From: Pseudonocardia benzenivorans CB1190
GTDB lineage: Bacteria > Actinomycetota > Actinomycetes > Mycobacteriales > Pseudonocardiaceae
Length of the DNA: 64,000 nucleotides
Assembly (NCBI RefSeq): GCF_000196675.2
Contig: NC_015312.1
Span: 3,534,001 to 3,598,000, forward strand
Direction of reading: 5' to 3'
Shown here: positions 19,185 to 27,837 of the stretch, in pieces
Layout: every line of letters starts with the position of its first letter
Position numbering within the stretch: the first letter of the stretch is position 1
The notes under the pieces: generated by a model
The model's database searches: none
What the model was told of the DNA's origin: nothing
What the model saw: only the letters and a program-made list of their open reading frames with translations
Translations under genes and position numbers: made by a program

Positions 19185-20422
19185 CCGGCGCGTCCTGCGA
19201 CTCACGGTCCCACCCGCAGCCGACGCCGGGGGGACCGCCCCGGGGACCGCGGGCGCGGCTCGCCCGGGCCGCGGTCTTCGGGGGCGCGTTCCTCGGCCCC
19301 TTCGGCGGCGGCATCACCGTGTCGATGCTGCCCGAGCTGGGCGCGGACTTCGGGATCTCCGCCAGCGCGGCGTCGATCTCGGTCACCGCCTACCTGGTGC
19401 CGTTCGCGGCCCTGATGCTGGTCTCGGGCACGCTCGGCGAGCGGTGGGGACGGCGGCGCGCCGTGCTCACCGCCTACCTCGTCTACGTCGTGGCGTCGCT
19501 GGTGGCGGTGTTCGCGACGTGGCTGCCGCTGTTCCTGGCGATGCGCGTGCTGCAGGGCGCGGCGAACGCGTTCACGACGCCGCTGCTGTTGGCCGTCGTC
19601 GCGGGCTCGGTGAAACCGGGGGCGCTCGGCAGGGCGCTGGGCTGGTTCGGGTCGCTGCAGGCGGCGGGCCAGACGTCGGCGCCGCTGCTGGGTGGACTCG
19701 CCGCCGAGTTCGACTGGCGGTTGGCCTTCGTCGGTGTCGCGGTCGCGGCGGCGCTGCTGGCCGCCGTCGGCCTGCCACCCACGGCCCGGCCGGCGACGCG
19801 GGCCCGGCCGCGGCTGCGCAGTGCATGGCGGCCGTACGTGCTGCGCATCGGTCTCGTCGGCGGCCTCGGCTGGGGGTGCGTGGCGGGGTTGAACTTCCTC
19901 GTCGCCCTCCGTCTGGAGGACGCGTTCGGGCTCGGCGCGGCGGGCCGCGGGCTGCTGCTCACCGCGCTCGGGGTCGCGGGGATCCTCACGGCGCGGGTCA
20001 TCGGCTCGGCCGTCGACAAGGTCGGACCGCGGCGCTGCGTGCTGTCCGGGGTCGTGCTCGGCGCGCTCGTCGTCGCCGGGGTGGGGCTCTCCCCCGCCGT
20101 GTGGCTGGTCGCGCTGCTGTGGGCGTTCGGCGGCGTCGCGACGCAGCTCGTGCTGGTCGGGGTGAACGCGCTGGCGCTGGGCTCGTCGCGGTCGAACCAG
20201 GGTGGCGCGACGTCGGTGGTGCAGTCGTTCCGGTTCGCCTTCGCCGCGCTGGGACCGGTCGTCGTCACGCCGATCTACCACGCCGAGGCGGCGGTCGCGT
20301 TCCTCGTGCCGGCGGCGTTGCTGCTGCTCGTGGGCCCGCCCACGCTGCCACGCGCCGACCGGGGCGGCGACGGCCCCGGCACGGGCACCGGCCCCACCGG
20401 GACGGCACCGACGACCGCCTGA
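19181..20422 (+). CDS. MFS transporter with a likely CTG start
   Basis: A 12-segment major facilitator permease (about 413 residues). Segment 1 is ARAAVFGGAFLGPFGGGITV, followed by the motif-A-type loop GTLGERWGRRRAV. The substrate is unknown; the fold suggests drug or metabolite efflux. The frame has no ATG, GTG or TTG between 19100 and the GTG inside segment 1 (near 19318), which would cut the first segment. CTG at 19181 sits 9 bases after GGGAG (19167-19171) and overlaps the PAC2 stop as CTGA, so it is the best start. The stop lies 6 bases from the converging DUF2237 gene. Confidence 0.85.
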   Translation: MTGASCDSRSHPQPTPGGPPRGPRARLARAAVFGGAFLGPFGGGITVSMLPELGADFGISASAASISVTAYLVPFAALMLVSGTLGERWGRRRAVLTAYLVYVVASLVAVFATWLPLFLAMRVLQGAANAFTTPLLLAVVAGSVKPGALGRALGWFGSLQAAGQTSAPLLGGLAAEFDWRLAFVGVAVAAALLAAVGLPPTARPATRARPRLRSAWRPYVLRIGLVGGLGWGCVAGLNFLVALRLEDAFGLGAAGRGLLLTALGVAGILTARVIGSAVDKVGPRRCVLSGVVLGALVVAGVGLSPAVWLVALLWAFGGVATQLVLVGVNALALGSSRSNQGGATSVVQSFRFAFAALGPVVVTPIYHAEAAVAFLVPAALLLLVGPPTLPRADRGGDGPGTGTGPTGTAPTTA

Positions 20423-20428
20423 GCCCGG

Positions 20429-20788
20429 TCAGGTCGCGGCGTGCGCCTGCAGGTCGGCGAGGTCGACCCATTCGAGGGTGCGCGCGTGCGTCGCCTCCAG
20501 CACGACGGGCGGCGCCACCCCTGCGCGGTGGGCCTCGGCCCAGCGGTCGGCGCACAGGCACCACCGGTCCCCCGGCCGCAGCCCGGCGAAGCCCCACTCG
20601 GGCCGCGGCGTCGAGAGGTCGTTGCCGGCCCGCGCGCTGAACGCGAGGAACTCGGCGGTGACGCGGGCGCACACCGTGTGCACGCCCACGTCCTCCGCGC
20701 CGGTGTCGCAGCAGCCGGTGCGGTAGAAGCCGGTCATCGGGTCGGTGCCGCAGGTCTGCAGCTCACCGCCGAGGACGTTGCGCGCCAT
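20429..20788 (-). CDS. DUF2237-family protein
   Basis: A 119-residue protein with the family's conserved run: ARNVLGGELQTCGTDPMTGF, GCCDTGAEDVGVHTVCARVT, and LSTPRPEWGFAGLRPGDRWC. Cysteines at about residues 13, 26, 27, 40, 76 and 78 are conserved in the family and may bind metal; the function is unknown. It stands 9 bases after mshC on the same strand, so it is in one transcript with it. GAGGGGA before the ATG. Confidence 0.88.
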   Translation of the reverse strand: MARNVLGGELQTCGTDPMTGFYRTGCCDTGAEDVGVHTVCARVTAEFLAFSARAGNDLSTPRPEWGFAGLRPGDRWCLCADRWAEAHRAGVAPPVVLEATHARTLEWVDLADLQAHAAT

Positions 20789-20797
20789 GGGGTCCCC

Positions 20798-22036
20798 TCA
20801 GAGCTTCACGCCCAGCAGCGCGTCGACCGCCGTGCGGATCGTGGCCGGGGCGGCGGCGTCGGTGCCGCGGCGCTCCAGCGCGGCCCCGGCCCACGCGTCG
20901 ACGGCCGCGAGCGCGCGCGGGGTGTCGAGGTCGTCGGCCAGGTGCGCGCGCAGGTTCGCGACGGTCTCGGTCGCGTCGGGTCCGGCGTCGAGCGTCACCG
21001 CCTCGCGCCAGCGGGCGAGCCGCTGCTGCGCCGCCTCCAGCAGGTCGTCGGTCCAGGCACGGTCGGTGCGGTAGTGCCCGGACAGCAGGGCGAGCCGCAC
21101 CGCGTTCGGGTCGACGTCGTCGGCACGGAGCTTGGAGACGAACACCAGATTGCCGCGCGACTTCGACATCTTCTCGCCGTCGAGGCCGATCATCCCGGTG
21201 TGCACGTAGTGCCGGGCGAACGGGTGCACGCCGGTGTGCGCCTCGGCGTGCGCGGCGCCGAACTCGTGGTGCGGGAAGATCAGGTCGGAGCCGCCGCCGT
21301 TGAGGTCGATCTGGTCGCCGAGGCGGTTGAGCGCGATCGCCGCGCACTCGACGTGCCAGCCGGGACGTCCCGCACCGAGGTCGGACTCCCACGACGGCTC
21401 GCCCTCGCGGGCCATCCGCCACAGCAGTGCGTCGGCGGGGTGCCGCTTGCCCGGCCGGTCGGGGTCGCCGCCCCGCTCGCGCGACAGGGCGATCATCGTC
21501 TGCTCGTCGTAGTTCGACTCGTAGCCGAAGTGCCCGCTCGCCGTGCTGTCGAAGTAGACGTCCGGGAACTCGGGGTCGTCGATGCGGTAGGCGCTGCCGC
21601 CGGCCAGCAGCTTGCCGACGAACTCCGCGATCTCGCCCATGGCCTCGACCGCGCCGATGTAGTGCCGCGGCGGCACGACCCGCAGCGCCTCCATGTCCTC
21701 GCGGAACAGCGCCGTCTCGCGCATCCCGAGGACGACCCAGTCGTCCTGGTCGCGGGCGGCGCGCTCGAGCAGCGGGTCGTCGATGTCGGTGACGTTCTGG
21801 ACGTAGTGCACGTCGTGGCCGAGATCGCGCCAGTAGCGGTTGACCAGGTCGAAGGCCAGATAGGTGGCCGCATGGCCGAGATGGGTGGCGTCGTAGGGGG
21901 TGATGCCGCAGACGTACATCGTGGCCTCTGGCCCGGGAGCGGTGGGCCGGACCCGACCGGTGGAGGTGTCGTGCAGGCGCAGCGGCGGGCCGCTGCCCTC
22001 GAGCCGGGGGACGTCGACCGGAGCCCAGGGTTGCAT
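20798..22036 (-). CDS. mshC: Cysteine:glucosaminylinositol ligase (mycothiol synthesis)
   Basis: ATP-dependent ligase that joins cysteine to GlcN-Ins, the third enzyme in mycothiol synthesis. The 412-residue protein is a CysRS paralogue with [15 protein letters not shown] (zinc Cys and the HIGH-like signature, about residues 43-57), [10 protein letters not shown] (zinc Cys), [13 protein letters not shown], and KMSKSRGN. It lacks the long anticodon domain of CysRS, as MshC does. A leaderless -10 (TAAGTT) lies 6 bases before the ATG. MshC is diagnostic of actinobacteria. Confidence 0.97.
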   Translation of the reverse strand: MQPWAPVDVPRLEGSGPPLRLHDTSTGRVRPTAPGPEATMYVCGITPYDATHLGHAATYLAFDLVNRYWRDLGHDVHYVQNVTDIDDPLLERAARDQDDWVVLGMRETALFREDMEALRVVPPRHYIGAVEAMGEIAEFVGKLLAGGSAYRIDDPEFPDVYFDSTASGHFGYESNYDEQTMIALSRERGGDPDRPGKRHPADALLWRMAREGEPSWESDLGAGRPGWHVECAAIALNRLGDQIDLNGGGSDLIFPHHEFGAAHAEAHTGVHPFARHYVHTGMIGLDGEKMSKSRGNLVFVSKLRADDVDPNAVRLALLSGHYRTDRAWTDDLLEAAQQRLARWREAVTLDAGPDATETVANLRAHLADDLDTPRALAAVDAWAGAALERRGTDAAAPATIRTAVDALLGVKL

Positions 22037-22042
22037 GAGGAC

Positions 22043-22048
22043 AACTTA
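22043..22048 (-). promoter_or_regulatory. Leaderless -10 element of mshC
   Basis: The minus strand reads TAAGTT, then GTCCTC, then the mshC ATG: a TAnnnT box 6 bases from the start codon, with no ribosome site. Confidence 0.5.
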
Positions 22049-22110
22049 CGCGGTGGGCCGCCGGGAACGGAGCGGCTCGATCACGCCGGGGAACACCGCG
22101 GCCCGTGGGA

Positions 22111-22314
22111 TCACGGCGTCCACCACTGCGCCGGCAGGCGGGCCTCGATGTCGCGGGCGTGGGCCCGGACACACATCGGGCAGAGCCGGGTGACCGTCCC
22201 GTCGGTGTCGCACTGGCGCGCCCAGGCCAGCGCCGCCGACGGGTCGGCCGGGTCGTACGGGGTGCCACAGCCGTCGCAGCAGGCGCGGCGGTCGGAACCC
22301 GGGTCGTCGGTCAC
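22111..22314 (-). CDS. Small cysteine-rich (zinc-ribbon-like) protein
   Basis: A 67-residue protein with CCDGCGTPYD (Cys-Cys-x2-Cys) and LCPMCVRAHARDIEARL (Cys-x2-Cys), plus one more Cys between; the pairs can bind one zinc. It ends PAQWWTP. The GTG overlaps the stop of the upstream MFS gene (GTGA), so it is made by coupled translation after that transporter. I do not recognise a characterised family; small zinc proteins of this layout are common in actinobacteria. Confidence 0.7.
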   Translation of the reverse strand: MTDDPGSDRRACCDGCGTPYDPADPSAALAWARQCDTDGTVTRLCPMCVRAHARDIEARLPAQWWTP

Positions 22315-23525
22315 GACGTCGATCCTGGTGCGACGCGCCGCCGGCGCACCAGGACCACCGGCGCCGCCGCGACCAGCGCGACGAACCAGATCGCCACCCC
22401 GAGCGACGTCAGCTCCGCGAGCCCGCCGATCACCGTCGGCCCGACCAGGAACCCCAGGTACCCGCCCGAGGACACCGCTGCCAGCGCCGGCGCGGCCCGC
22501 GGGCCCGTGACGCCCGCCTCGGCGAGCAGGGCGGGGAAGGTGATCGAGATGCCCGCGCCGAGCAGCAGGAACCCCGCGACCGCCGCGACGACGGCGACCG
22601 ACGAACCCGCCGTGAGCTCCGCGACGAGCAGCCCCGCGGCCAGGCCCGTCGCGCCGAACCCGGCGAACAACCGCACCGCCCGCCGCCGCCCGAACCGGGT
22701 GAGCACCCGGTCGCCGACGAGCCGGCCCAGGGTCATCGTCGCCGAGAACGCGGCGAAGGCCGCCCCCGCGGCGGCCGGCCCGGCGCCGAGGGAGTCGCGC
22801 AGCAGCACCGCCGACCAGTCGGCCGTCGAGCCCTCCGCGAGCAGCACGGCGAACGCCGCGATCGCCAGCGGGACCAACGGGCCGCGCGGCAGCGCGAACA
22901 CCGGCGTCGGCGCGGCGTCCTCCGGGACCGGGGGGTCGGGCAGGAACCCGCGCGCGACGGGCAGCACCACGACCAGCCAGGCCGCGCCGAGCACCCCGAA
23001 CTGCGCCACCAGCGGAATGTGCCAGCCCGCGGCGAGGCTCCCGATCACGGTCCCGCCGAGCGCACCCAGGCTGAACACCGCGTGGAACGACGACAGCACC
23101 GAGCGGCCGTACGCCTGCTCGACCGTGACGCCCTGGGCGTTCATCAGCACGTCGAGCGCGCCCATCGCCGCGCCGAAGACGAACAGCGCACCGAACAGTT
23201 CGGCGGCGTTGCCACCCGGACGAGCGGCCCACGCGATCAGCAGCGACGACGCGAAGAACAGCGGCAGCGCCCACCGCGTCGTCCGGCCGCTGCCCCAGCG
23301 CGCCGCGATCCCGCCGGCCAGTGGCAGCGTGATCAGCGAGCCGGCGCCGGGAGCGAGCAGCGCGAGCCCGAGGACGCCGTCAGACAGCCCGAGCAGCGCC
23401 TTGACCTCCGGGACGCGCGGTGCCCACGACCCGAACAGCGACCCGTTGGCCGCGAACGTCAGCGCGACGGCCAGCCGCGCCCGGCGGGCGGCGGCCACGG
23501 ACACACCCGTCGGGGAGACAGCCAC
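22311..23525 (-). CDS. MFS transporter
   Basis: A 404-residue 12-segment permease. The start is RRARLAVALTFAANGSLFGSWAPRVPEVKALLGLS, then LAGGIAARWGSGRTT (motif A-like), and GALFVFGAAMGALDVLMNAQGV. The layout resembles sugar/FucP-like or unassigned actinobacterial MFS proteins; the substrate is unknown. GTG start. The stop overlaps the start of the small zinc protein. Its promoter region borders the displaced VWA gene end at 23583. Confidence 0.87.
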   Translation of the reverse strand: MAVSPTGVSVAAARRARLAVALTFAANGSLFGSWAPRVPEVKALLGLSDGVLGLALLAPGAGSLITLPLAGGIAARWGSGRTTRWALPLFFASSLLIAWAARPGGNAAELFGALFVFGAAMGALDVLMNAQGVTVEQAYGRSVLSSFHAVFSLGALGGTVIGSLAAGWHIPLVAQFGVLGAAWLVVVLPVARGFLPDPPVPEDAAPTPVFALPRGPLVPLAIAAFAVLLAEGSTADWSAVLLRDSLGAGPAAAGAAFAAFSATMTLGRLVGDRVLTRFGRRRAVRLFAGFGATGLAAGLLVAELTAGSSVAVVAAVAGFLLLGAGISITFPALLAEAGVTGPRAAPALAAVSSGGYLGFLVGPTVIGGLAELTSLGVAIWFVALVAAAPVVLVRRRRVAPGSTS

Positions 23526-23582
23526 GACCCCACCTGTACCCGACGGCGCGCGGGTCCGCAGCGCCGCCGGGCACGGGCGGGG

Positions 23583-23647
23583 TCAGCGCCGCCGGGTCCG
23601 TAGGTAGTCCGACACGACCTCGGCGCCGAGGCCGGGGAGCGTCGGCG
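23583..23647 (-). pseudogene. Displaced copy of the 3' end of the VWA gene (left direct repeat)
   Basis: This stretch repeats 25852-25916: the first 48 bases are identical, and 62 of 65 match overall. In the VWA frame it still encodes PTLPGLGAEVVSDYLRTRRR and a stop, the last 20 or so residues of the VWA protein, but it has no start and no upstream part. It marks the left edge of a 2.2-kb insertion. Confidence 0.85.
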
Positions 23648-23721
23648 GCTCAGCCCTACCGGACGGTCGCTCGCCGTGGGACTCTCGCGCTGCATGATCG
23701 GGTGGCGAGGAGGCAGCGATC

Positions 23722-25758
23722 ATGACCTTCGATCCTGCGCAGCGGTTCGTCCGTCTCGTCGCTGCGGGTAACGGTGTCATCTACGCGATTCAGGCGGACG
23801 GGTCGCTGCGGTGGTACCGACACGCCGGCTGGACGTCCGGGGGAACGGGCTGGGCGAACGGCGTGGGTCGCGAGATCGGCACCGACTGGCACATCTTTCG
23901 CGCGGTACTCGCCGGGTCGGCCGGGCAGCTGTACACGGTCTCGGGCGACGGGACTCTCCGCTGGTGGCAATACGATCTTGCTGATCCCGACGGCGGCAGT
24001 GGCGACGGCACCTGGCACACCGCTTCGGGCGCGGTCATCCATGACGGCTTCGGTGACTATCCGCGCGTGCTGGGCGGTTACGACGACGTGCTGTACGGAG
24101 TGAAATCCGACGGCAGTCTCTGGTGGCTCCGCTACGAGGCCGGCGACGGGAGCAGCGGGCCGGAATCGTGGGCATTCGGTGGTCAGGCGCAGCAGATCGG
24201 CACGGGGTTCCACAGATTTCCTCAGCTCGTCGCCGCGCCGTCCGGCGTCATCATGGGAGCGGAGATCGCCGGGGTCCTGTCCTGGTGGCGTTATCTCGCG
24301 GGGGACGGCACGAACGGCGCCGGTGCCTGGGCGCGCGGCGGCATTCGCGCGGACGTCGGCACAGGGTGGGCGACGGAGTCGTTGCGAACCTGGACGATGG
24401 GAGCCGACGGCGAGATCTACGCAGTCGCGCTCGACACCTCGCCGACGCCCGACCTCGATCACGTCCTGCGTTGGTACCGACTGCTCAACTACCTGACCGT
24501 CGACCAGGGAGGAGTGACGGCGAACTGGGCGGCCCCCGCCGGCGGCGTCCCGGTCGGACAGGGGTTCACCGTCGAGGAGACCGCCGCTTTACAGGGTTAC
24601 CCGATGCGTCAGTGTGTCGGCCCTGGCGAGACCCTCGAGGTGGCAGTGTCGACGTCGTTCGACTCGTACGACACCCGAATCCGACGACTCGTACCGTCTC
24701 CACAGGTCGTGCGGCGAGTCGCCACCACCGTCCCGGGACCTGGCCCACAGATCCTCCCGCCTGGGTACAGGTCCACCGGGTGTGGCTATCCCGTGGCGGT
24801 CAGCGCGCTGGTCCGGGACTCCTGGACATCGGGTGTCTACGACGTAGAGCTCATCGGACCGCAGGACCTCCGCAGGCATGCCGTGTTCGTGGTGCGACCG
24901 AGTCAGCCTCACCAAGACCTGCTCGTCGTCGTCCCGACGTACACGTACAACGCCTACAACTACTGGGGCGGTCACGACCAGTACAGCGACGGACAAGCCG
25001 GTGTCCGGCGGACGCTGACATTCCTCCGGCCGTCGACCGCTACCGAGGTCGACCCGACCGGGGCGGTGTCACACCTGCTTCAGTCCGACCTCGCGCTGCT
25101 CCGATGGATGAGCGAGGAGGGAGTCGGCTACGACTGCGTGAGCGACGCCGAGGTCCATGTCGAGGGCCTCGAACTCCTCCGGCCCTACCGCGGCGTCGTG
25201 CTCTCCACTCATCCCGAGTACCTGTCGGATTCGATGCGCGCTGCGTTCGTCGACTACACCCTTGGCGGAGGGCGACTCGTCTACACCGGCGGGAACGGGT
25301 TGTACGAACGCGTGGTGCCGTCGGCCGACGGCACCGCTCTGACCTTCCGGCGTGCTGACGGCGCGCGCGACATCCTCTCCGAGGACGGACGCCCGGAGAG
25401 CGACGTGCTCGGCGTCGACTTCGCCCCGGACGGATTCCTGACCTTCGCCGGCTACCGGGTCACGGATGCCGATCATCCGTTCCTCGCTGGTACGGGGGTG
25501 TCGAACGGCGCGGTGTTCGGCACGTACTCGACGAACATCGCCGCGTCGGGGTGGGAGACCGATCGGGTTCCCGACGGGGGGATGGCCGTGGTGTTCGCCG
25601 AGGGAACGCAGCCGTTCGGTGCACAGATGTGCCGTTTCGACCACCCTGGCGGTGGGTGGACATTCGCCGCGGCCTCGCTCTGCTTCAACGGAGCACTTCA
25701 GAACGACGAGGTCTGTGCGGCGATCCTGCGGAACGCGCTCGCGGCCGCTGTCGGCTGA
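23722..25758 (+). CDS. Tachylectin-like five-blade propeller fused to an N,N-dimethylformamidase-like domain
   Basis: A 678-residue two-part protein. Residues 9-281 hold five repeats of about 50 residues of the type GVIYAIQADGSLRWYRHAGW, matching the five-blade tachylectin-2 lectin propeller. Residues 285-390 form a beta domain (QGYPMRQCVGPGETLEVAVS, then TSGVYDVELIG). Residues 398-675 match the C-terminal region of the N,N-dimethylformamidase large subunit (LLVVVPTYTYNAYNYWGG, THPEYLSDSMRAAFVDY, GGGRLVYTGGNGLYER). That enzyme hydrolyses amides at an iron held by two Tyr and one carboxylate; candidate ligands are in these motifs, but I cannot assign them. There is no signal peptide. GAGGAGG lies 8 bases before the ATG. 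It sits alone in the flanked insertion. Confidence 0.8.
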   Translation: MTFDPAQRFVRLVAAGNGVIYAIQADGSLRWYRHAGWTSGGTGWANGVGREIGTDWHIFRAVLAGSAGQLYTVSGDGTLRWWQYDLADPDGGSGDGTWHTASGAVIHDGFGDYPRVLGGYDDVLYGVKSDGSLWWLRYEAGDGSSGPESWAFGGQAQQIGTGFHRFPQLVAAPSGVIMGAEIAGVLSWWRYLAGDGTNGAGAWARGGIRADVGTGWATESLRTWTMGADGEIYAVALDTSPTPDLDHVLRWYRLLNYLTVDQGGVTANWAAPAGGVPVGQGFTVEETAALQGYPMRQCVGPGETLEVAVSTSFDSYDTRIRRLVPSPQVVRRVATTVPGPGPQILPPGYRSTGCGYPVAVSALVRDSWTSGVYDVELIGPQDLRRHAVFVVRPSQPHQDLLVVVPTYTYNAYNYWGGHDQYSDGQAGVRRTLTFLRPSTATEVDPTGAVSHLLQSDLALLRWMSEEGVGYDCVSDAEVHVEGLELLRPYRGVVLSTHPEYLSDSMRAAFVDYTLGGGRLVYTGGNGLYERVVPSADGTALTFRRADGARDILSEDGRPESDVLGVDFAPDGFLTFAGYRVTDADHPFLAGTGVSNGAVFGTYSTNIAASGWETDRVPDGGMAVVFAEGTQPFGAQMCRFDHPGGGWTFAAASLCFNGALQNDEVCAAILRNALAAAVG

Positions 25759-25808
25759 ACAGAGCTGCAGGTCTGCTGGGCGGGGGCGCGAAGCCCGACG
25801 GAATCCGA

Positions 25809-25844
25809 GCCGACGTTCGCACGCGACACCGTGCGAACGTCGGC
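25809..25844. terminator. Hairpin at the right edge of the insertion
   Basis: GCCGACGTTCGCAC (25809-25822) pairs perfectly with GTGCGAACGTCGGC (25831-25844) around an 8-base loop. It lies between the converging propeller and VWA genes and ends 7 bases before the right direct repeat. Confidence 0.7.
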
Positions 25845-25851
25845 CCTGGGT

Positions 25852-25916
25852 TCAGCGCCGCCGGGTCCGTAGGTAGTCCGACACGACCTCGGCGCCGAGC
25901 CCGTCGAGCGTCGGCG
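25852..25916 (-). repeat. Right direct repeat, inside the intact VWA gene end
   Basis: These 65 bases are the end of the VWA gene and match 23583-23647 with three differences, all in the inner 17 bases. The outer 48 bases, including the stop codon, are identical. Confidence 0.85.
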
Positions 25917-27837
25917 CGACGACACGGCCGCCGCAGCGCCGCGCGACGTCGTCCATGAAGGCGGCGAGCCGCGGGTCGTCGCCGAGCACGAAGAATGTGA
26001 ACGCGGCCCCGAGCCCGGTGAGCCGGTCGATCTCGGACACGGTGGCGCGCAACGTGTACGGGCTCGGCGGGTAGTCGAAGTAGGCCTCACCGTCGGGTTC
26101 GAGGTGTGCCGTCGGCTCGCCGTCGGTCACCACCAGCACGACGGGCATCGCGTCGGGGTGGCGGCGCAGGTGCCGGCCCGCGAGCAGCAGCGCGTGGTGC
26201 AGGTTGGTGCCCTGCGCGTACACGCCGTCGAGCCCGACGAGCTCGCCCAGCTCGACGGTCTGCGCCTGCCGCCCGAACGTGACCAGCGCGAGGTCGTCGC
26301 CGCGGAAGCGCGTCGAGATCAGCTGGTGCAGCGCCAGCGCGGTGCGCTTCATCGGCACCCACCGGCCCTCGGCCACCATCGACCACGAGGTGTCGACGAG
26401 CAGCGCCACCGCGGCCCGGGTCCGCTGCTCGGTCTCGACGACCTCCACGTCGCTCACGTCGAGGGTGCGGGTGTCCCCGCCCGCCTGCCGCAGCTGGGCG
26501 TTGAGCAGGGTGCGGGGCACCGACCAGGCCTCGGTGTCGCCGAACGCCCACGCCCGGGTCGCCCCGGTCGCCTCGCCCGCGGCGCCGGAGCGGCGGGTCT
26601 CGCGTTCCCCGCGGCGCGCCCCCATCTTGTCGACGACGTCGCGCAGCGCGGACTCCCCGAGCCGGCGCAACGCCTTGGGCGAGAGGTGCAGCGACCCGTC
26701 GGGCGCCCGCTCGAACAGGCCCTGGCGCTGCAGCTCGCGCTCCAGCTCGGCCAGCGTCCGCGCGTCCACCCGGGCCTCGTCGCCGAGAAGCTCGCCGACG
26801 GCGTCGAGGTCGATGTCCTCCATCCGGGCACCGGGGTAGCTCTGGGCGAGCTGCTCGGCGAGCGAGTCGAGCCGGCCGAGCTCCTCCAGCGCCCGGGTGG
26901 CCTCCCCCATGCCCAGCGGGTTGTCGCCACGGAACCGTCCGGAGCCCTGCCAGTCCTCGCCGGGCCGCAGGCCCTGCAGGTTGGCGTCGAGCTGCGCGAG
27001 CGCCTGGGCCAGCCGCGGGTCGCCGAACGCCTGCTGCGACAGCTCCATCAGCTCGGCGCGCTGCTCGGCCGACATCGAGTTGAGCATCCGCTGTGCCGCC
27101 GCGGCCCGGGCGGCGAGCAGGTCGGCGAGCTCGTCGGTGTTCTGCGGGTTCTCGGGGAAGAACTCGCCGTGCCGCTGCATGAACTCGGCGAACTGCTGCG
27201 TGGTGTCCCGACCCTCCGCGTGGTTCTGCAGCAGCGAGTTGAGGTCGTCGAGCATCTCGCGGATGCGCTCGACGTCCTCCGGCGTCGCGTTCTGCATCGC
27301 CTCCTTCATGCCCTCGAAGCGCTGGTCGAGCATCTCGCGCCCGAGCAGGTCGCGGATCTCCTCGTAGGCCTCGCGGGCCTCCGACGAGCGCCAGTCGTAC
27401 CCCGAGAGCTCCCGCACCGCGCCGCCGGTGTCGGTGGGCAGCGCGTCGAGCTGCATCTCGCGGAAGCGCGCGTCCTCGGACGTCGGGGTGTCCTCGTCAC
27501 GGGACAGGGTGTCGCGCTCGGCGTTCATCGCCCGTTCCAGCAGCTCACGGACCTGCTGCAGGGTGCCGTCGAGCCGGTTGTCGCGCTGCAGGTCGCGCCG
27601 GCGCTGCCACACCTGGCGGGACAGGTCGTCGAGACCGCGGCGGCCCTCCATGCCCCGTCGCAGCAGCTCCTGCAGGGCCTGGCGCGGCGAGCTGCCCTCC
27701 ATGACGTCGCGGCCGATCTGGTCCATCGCGGACCGGATGTCGAACGGCGGCGCCAGCGGGTCGGGCCCGCCGGCGTAGGGCCCGTAGGCGTAGCGCCGCC
27801 GCCGACGGTGCCTTCTCCCGCCCGGCCCATCAGCCAT
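25852..27837 (-). CDS. VWA-domain protein partnered with a MoxR-like AAA+ ATPase
   Basis: A 661-residue protein. After a basic head (RRHRRRRRYAYGPYAGG), residues 30-420 are helical and glutamate-rich. Residues about 460-650 form a von Willebrand A domain with the metal site DTSWSM (DxSxS), then TNLHHALLLAGRHL and VVTDGEPTAH. VWA proteins paired with MoxR/Mg-chelatase ATPases act as chaperones or insert metals; the substrate is unknown. It starts 8 bases inside the end of the AAA+ gene. The pair resembles Rv0958/Rv0959 of M. tuberculosis as I recall them. Its last codons are duplicated at 23583. Confidence 0.9.
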   Translation of the reverse strand: MADGPGGRRHRRRRRYAYGPYAGGPDPLAPPFDIRSAMDQIGRDVMEGSSPRQALQELLRRGMEGRRGLDDLSRQVWQRRRDLQRDNRLDGTLQQVRELLERAMNAERDTLSRDEDTPTSEDARFREMQLDALPTDTGGAVRELSGYDWRSSEAREAYEEIRDLLGREMLDQRFEGMKEAMQNATPEDVERIREMLDDLNSLLQNHAEGRDTTQQFAEFMQRHGEFFPENPQNTDELADLLAARAAAAQRMLNSMSAEQRAELMELSQQAFGDPRLAQALAQLDANLQGLRPGEDWQGSGRFRGDNPLGMGEATRALEELGRLDSLAEQLAQSYPGARMEDIDLDAVGELLGDEARVDARTLAELERELQRQGLFERAPDGSLHLSPKALRRLGESALRDVVDKMGARRGERETRRSGAAGEATGATRAWAFGDTEAWSVPRTLLNAQLRQAGGDTRTLDVSDVEVVETEQRTRAAVALLVDTSWSMVAEGRWVPMKRTALALHQLISTRFRGDDLALVTFGRQAQTVELGELVGLDGVYAQGTNLHHALLLAGRHLRRHPDAMPVVLVVTDGEPTAHLEPDGEAYFDYPPSPYTLRATVSEIDRLTGLGAAFTFFVLGDDPRLAAFMDDVARRCGGRVVAPTLDGLGAEVVSDYLRTRRR

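Larger units (their letters stand above)
23583..25916. mobile_element. Mini-island flanked by 65-base direct repeats of the VWA gene end
   Basis: Direct repeats (23583-23647 and 25852-25916) of the VWA gene's last codons bracket 2.2 kb that holds a single gene. The right copy completes the intact VWA gene while the left copy is an orphan. This is the pattern left by elements that integrate into a gene's 3' end and rebuild it. The cargo has visibly lower GC than its neighbours (39 of 60 bases in line 24061-24120, against 46 of 60 at 26161-26220). No integrase or transposase is present inside, so it would need help in trans, or it arose by recombination. Confidence 0.5.

Noticed and set aside
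23583..23647. Short independent gene on the minus strand
   Set aside because: It encodes only the last residues of the VWA protein, without start or ribosome site; it is a displaced gene end.
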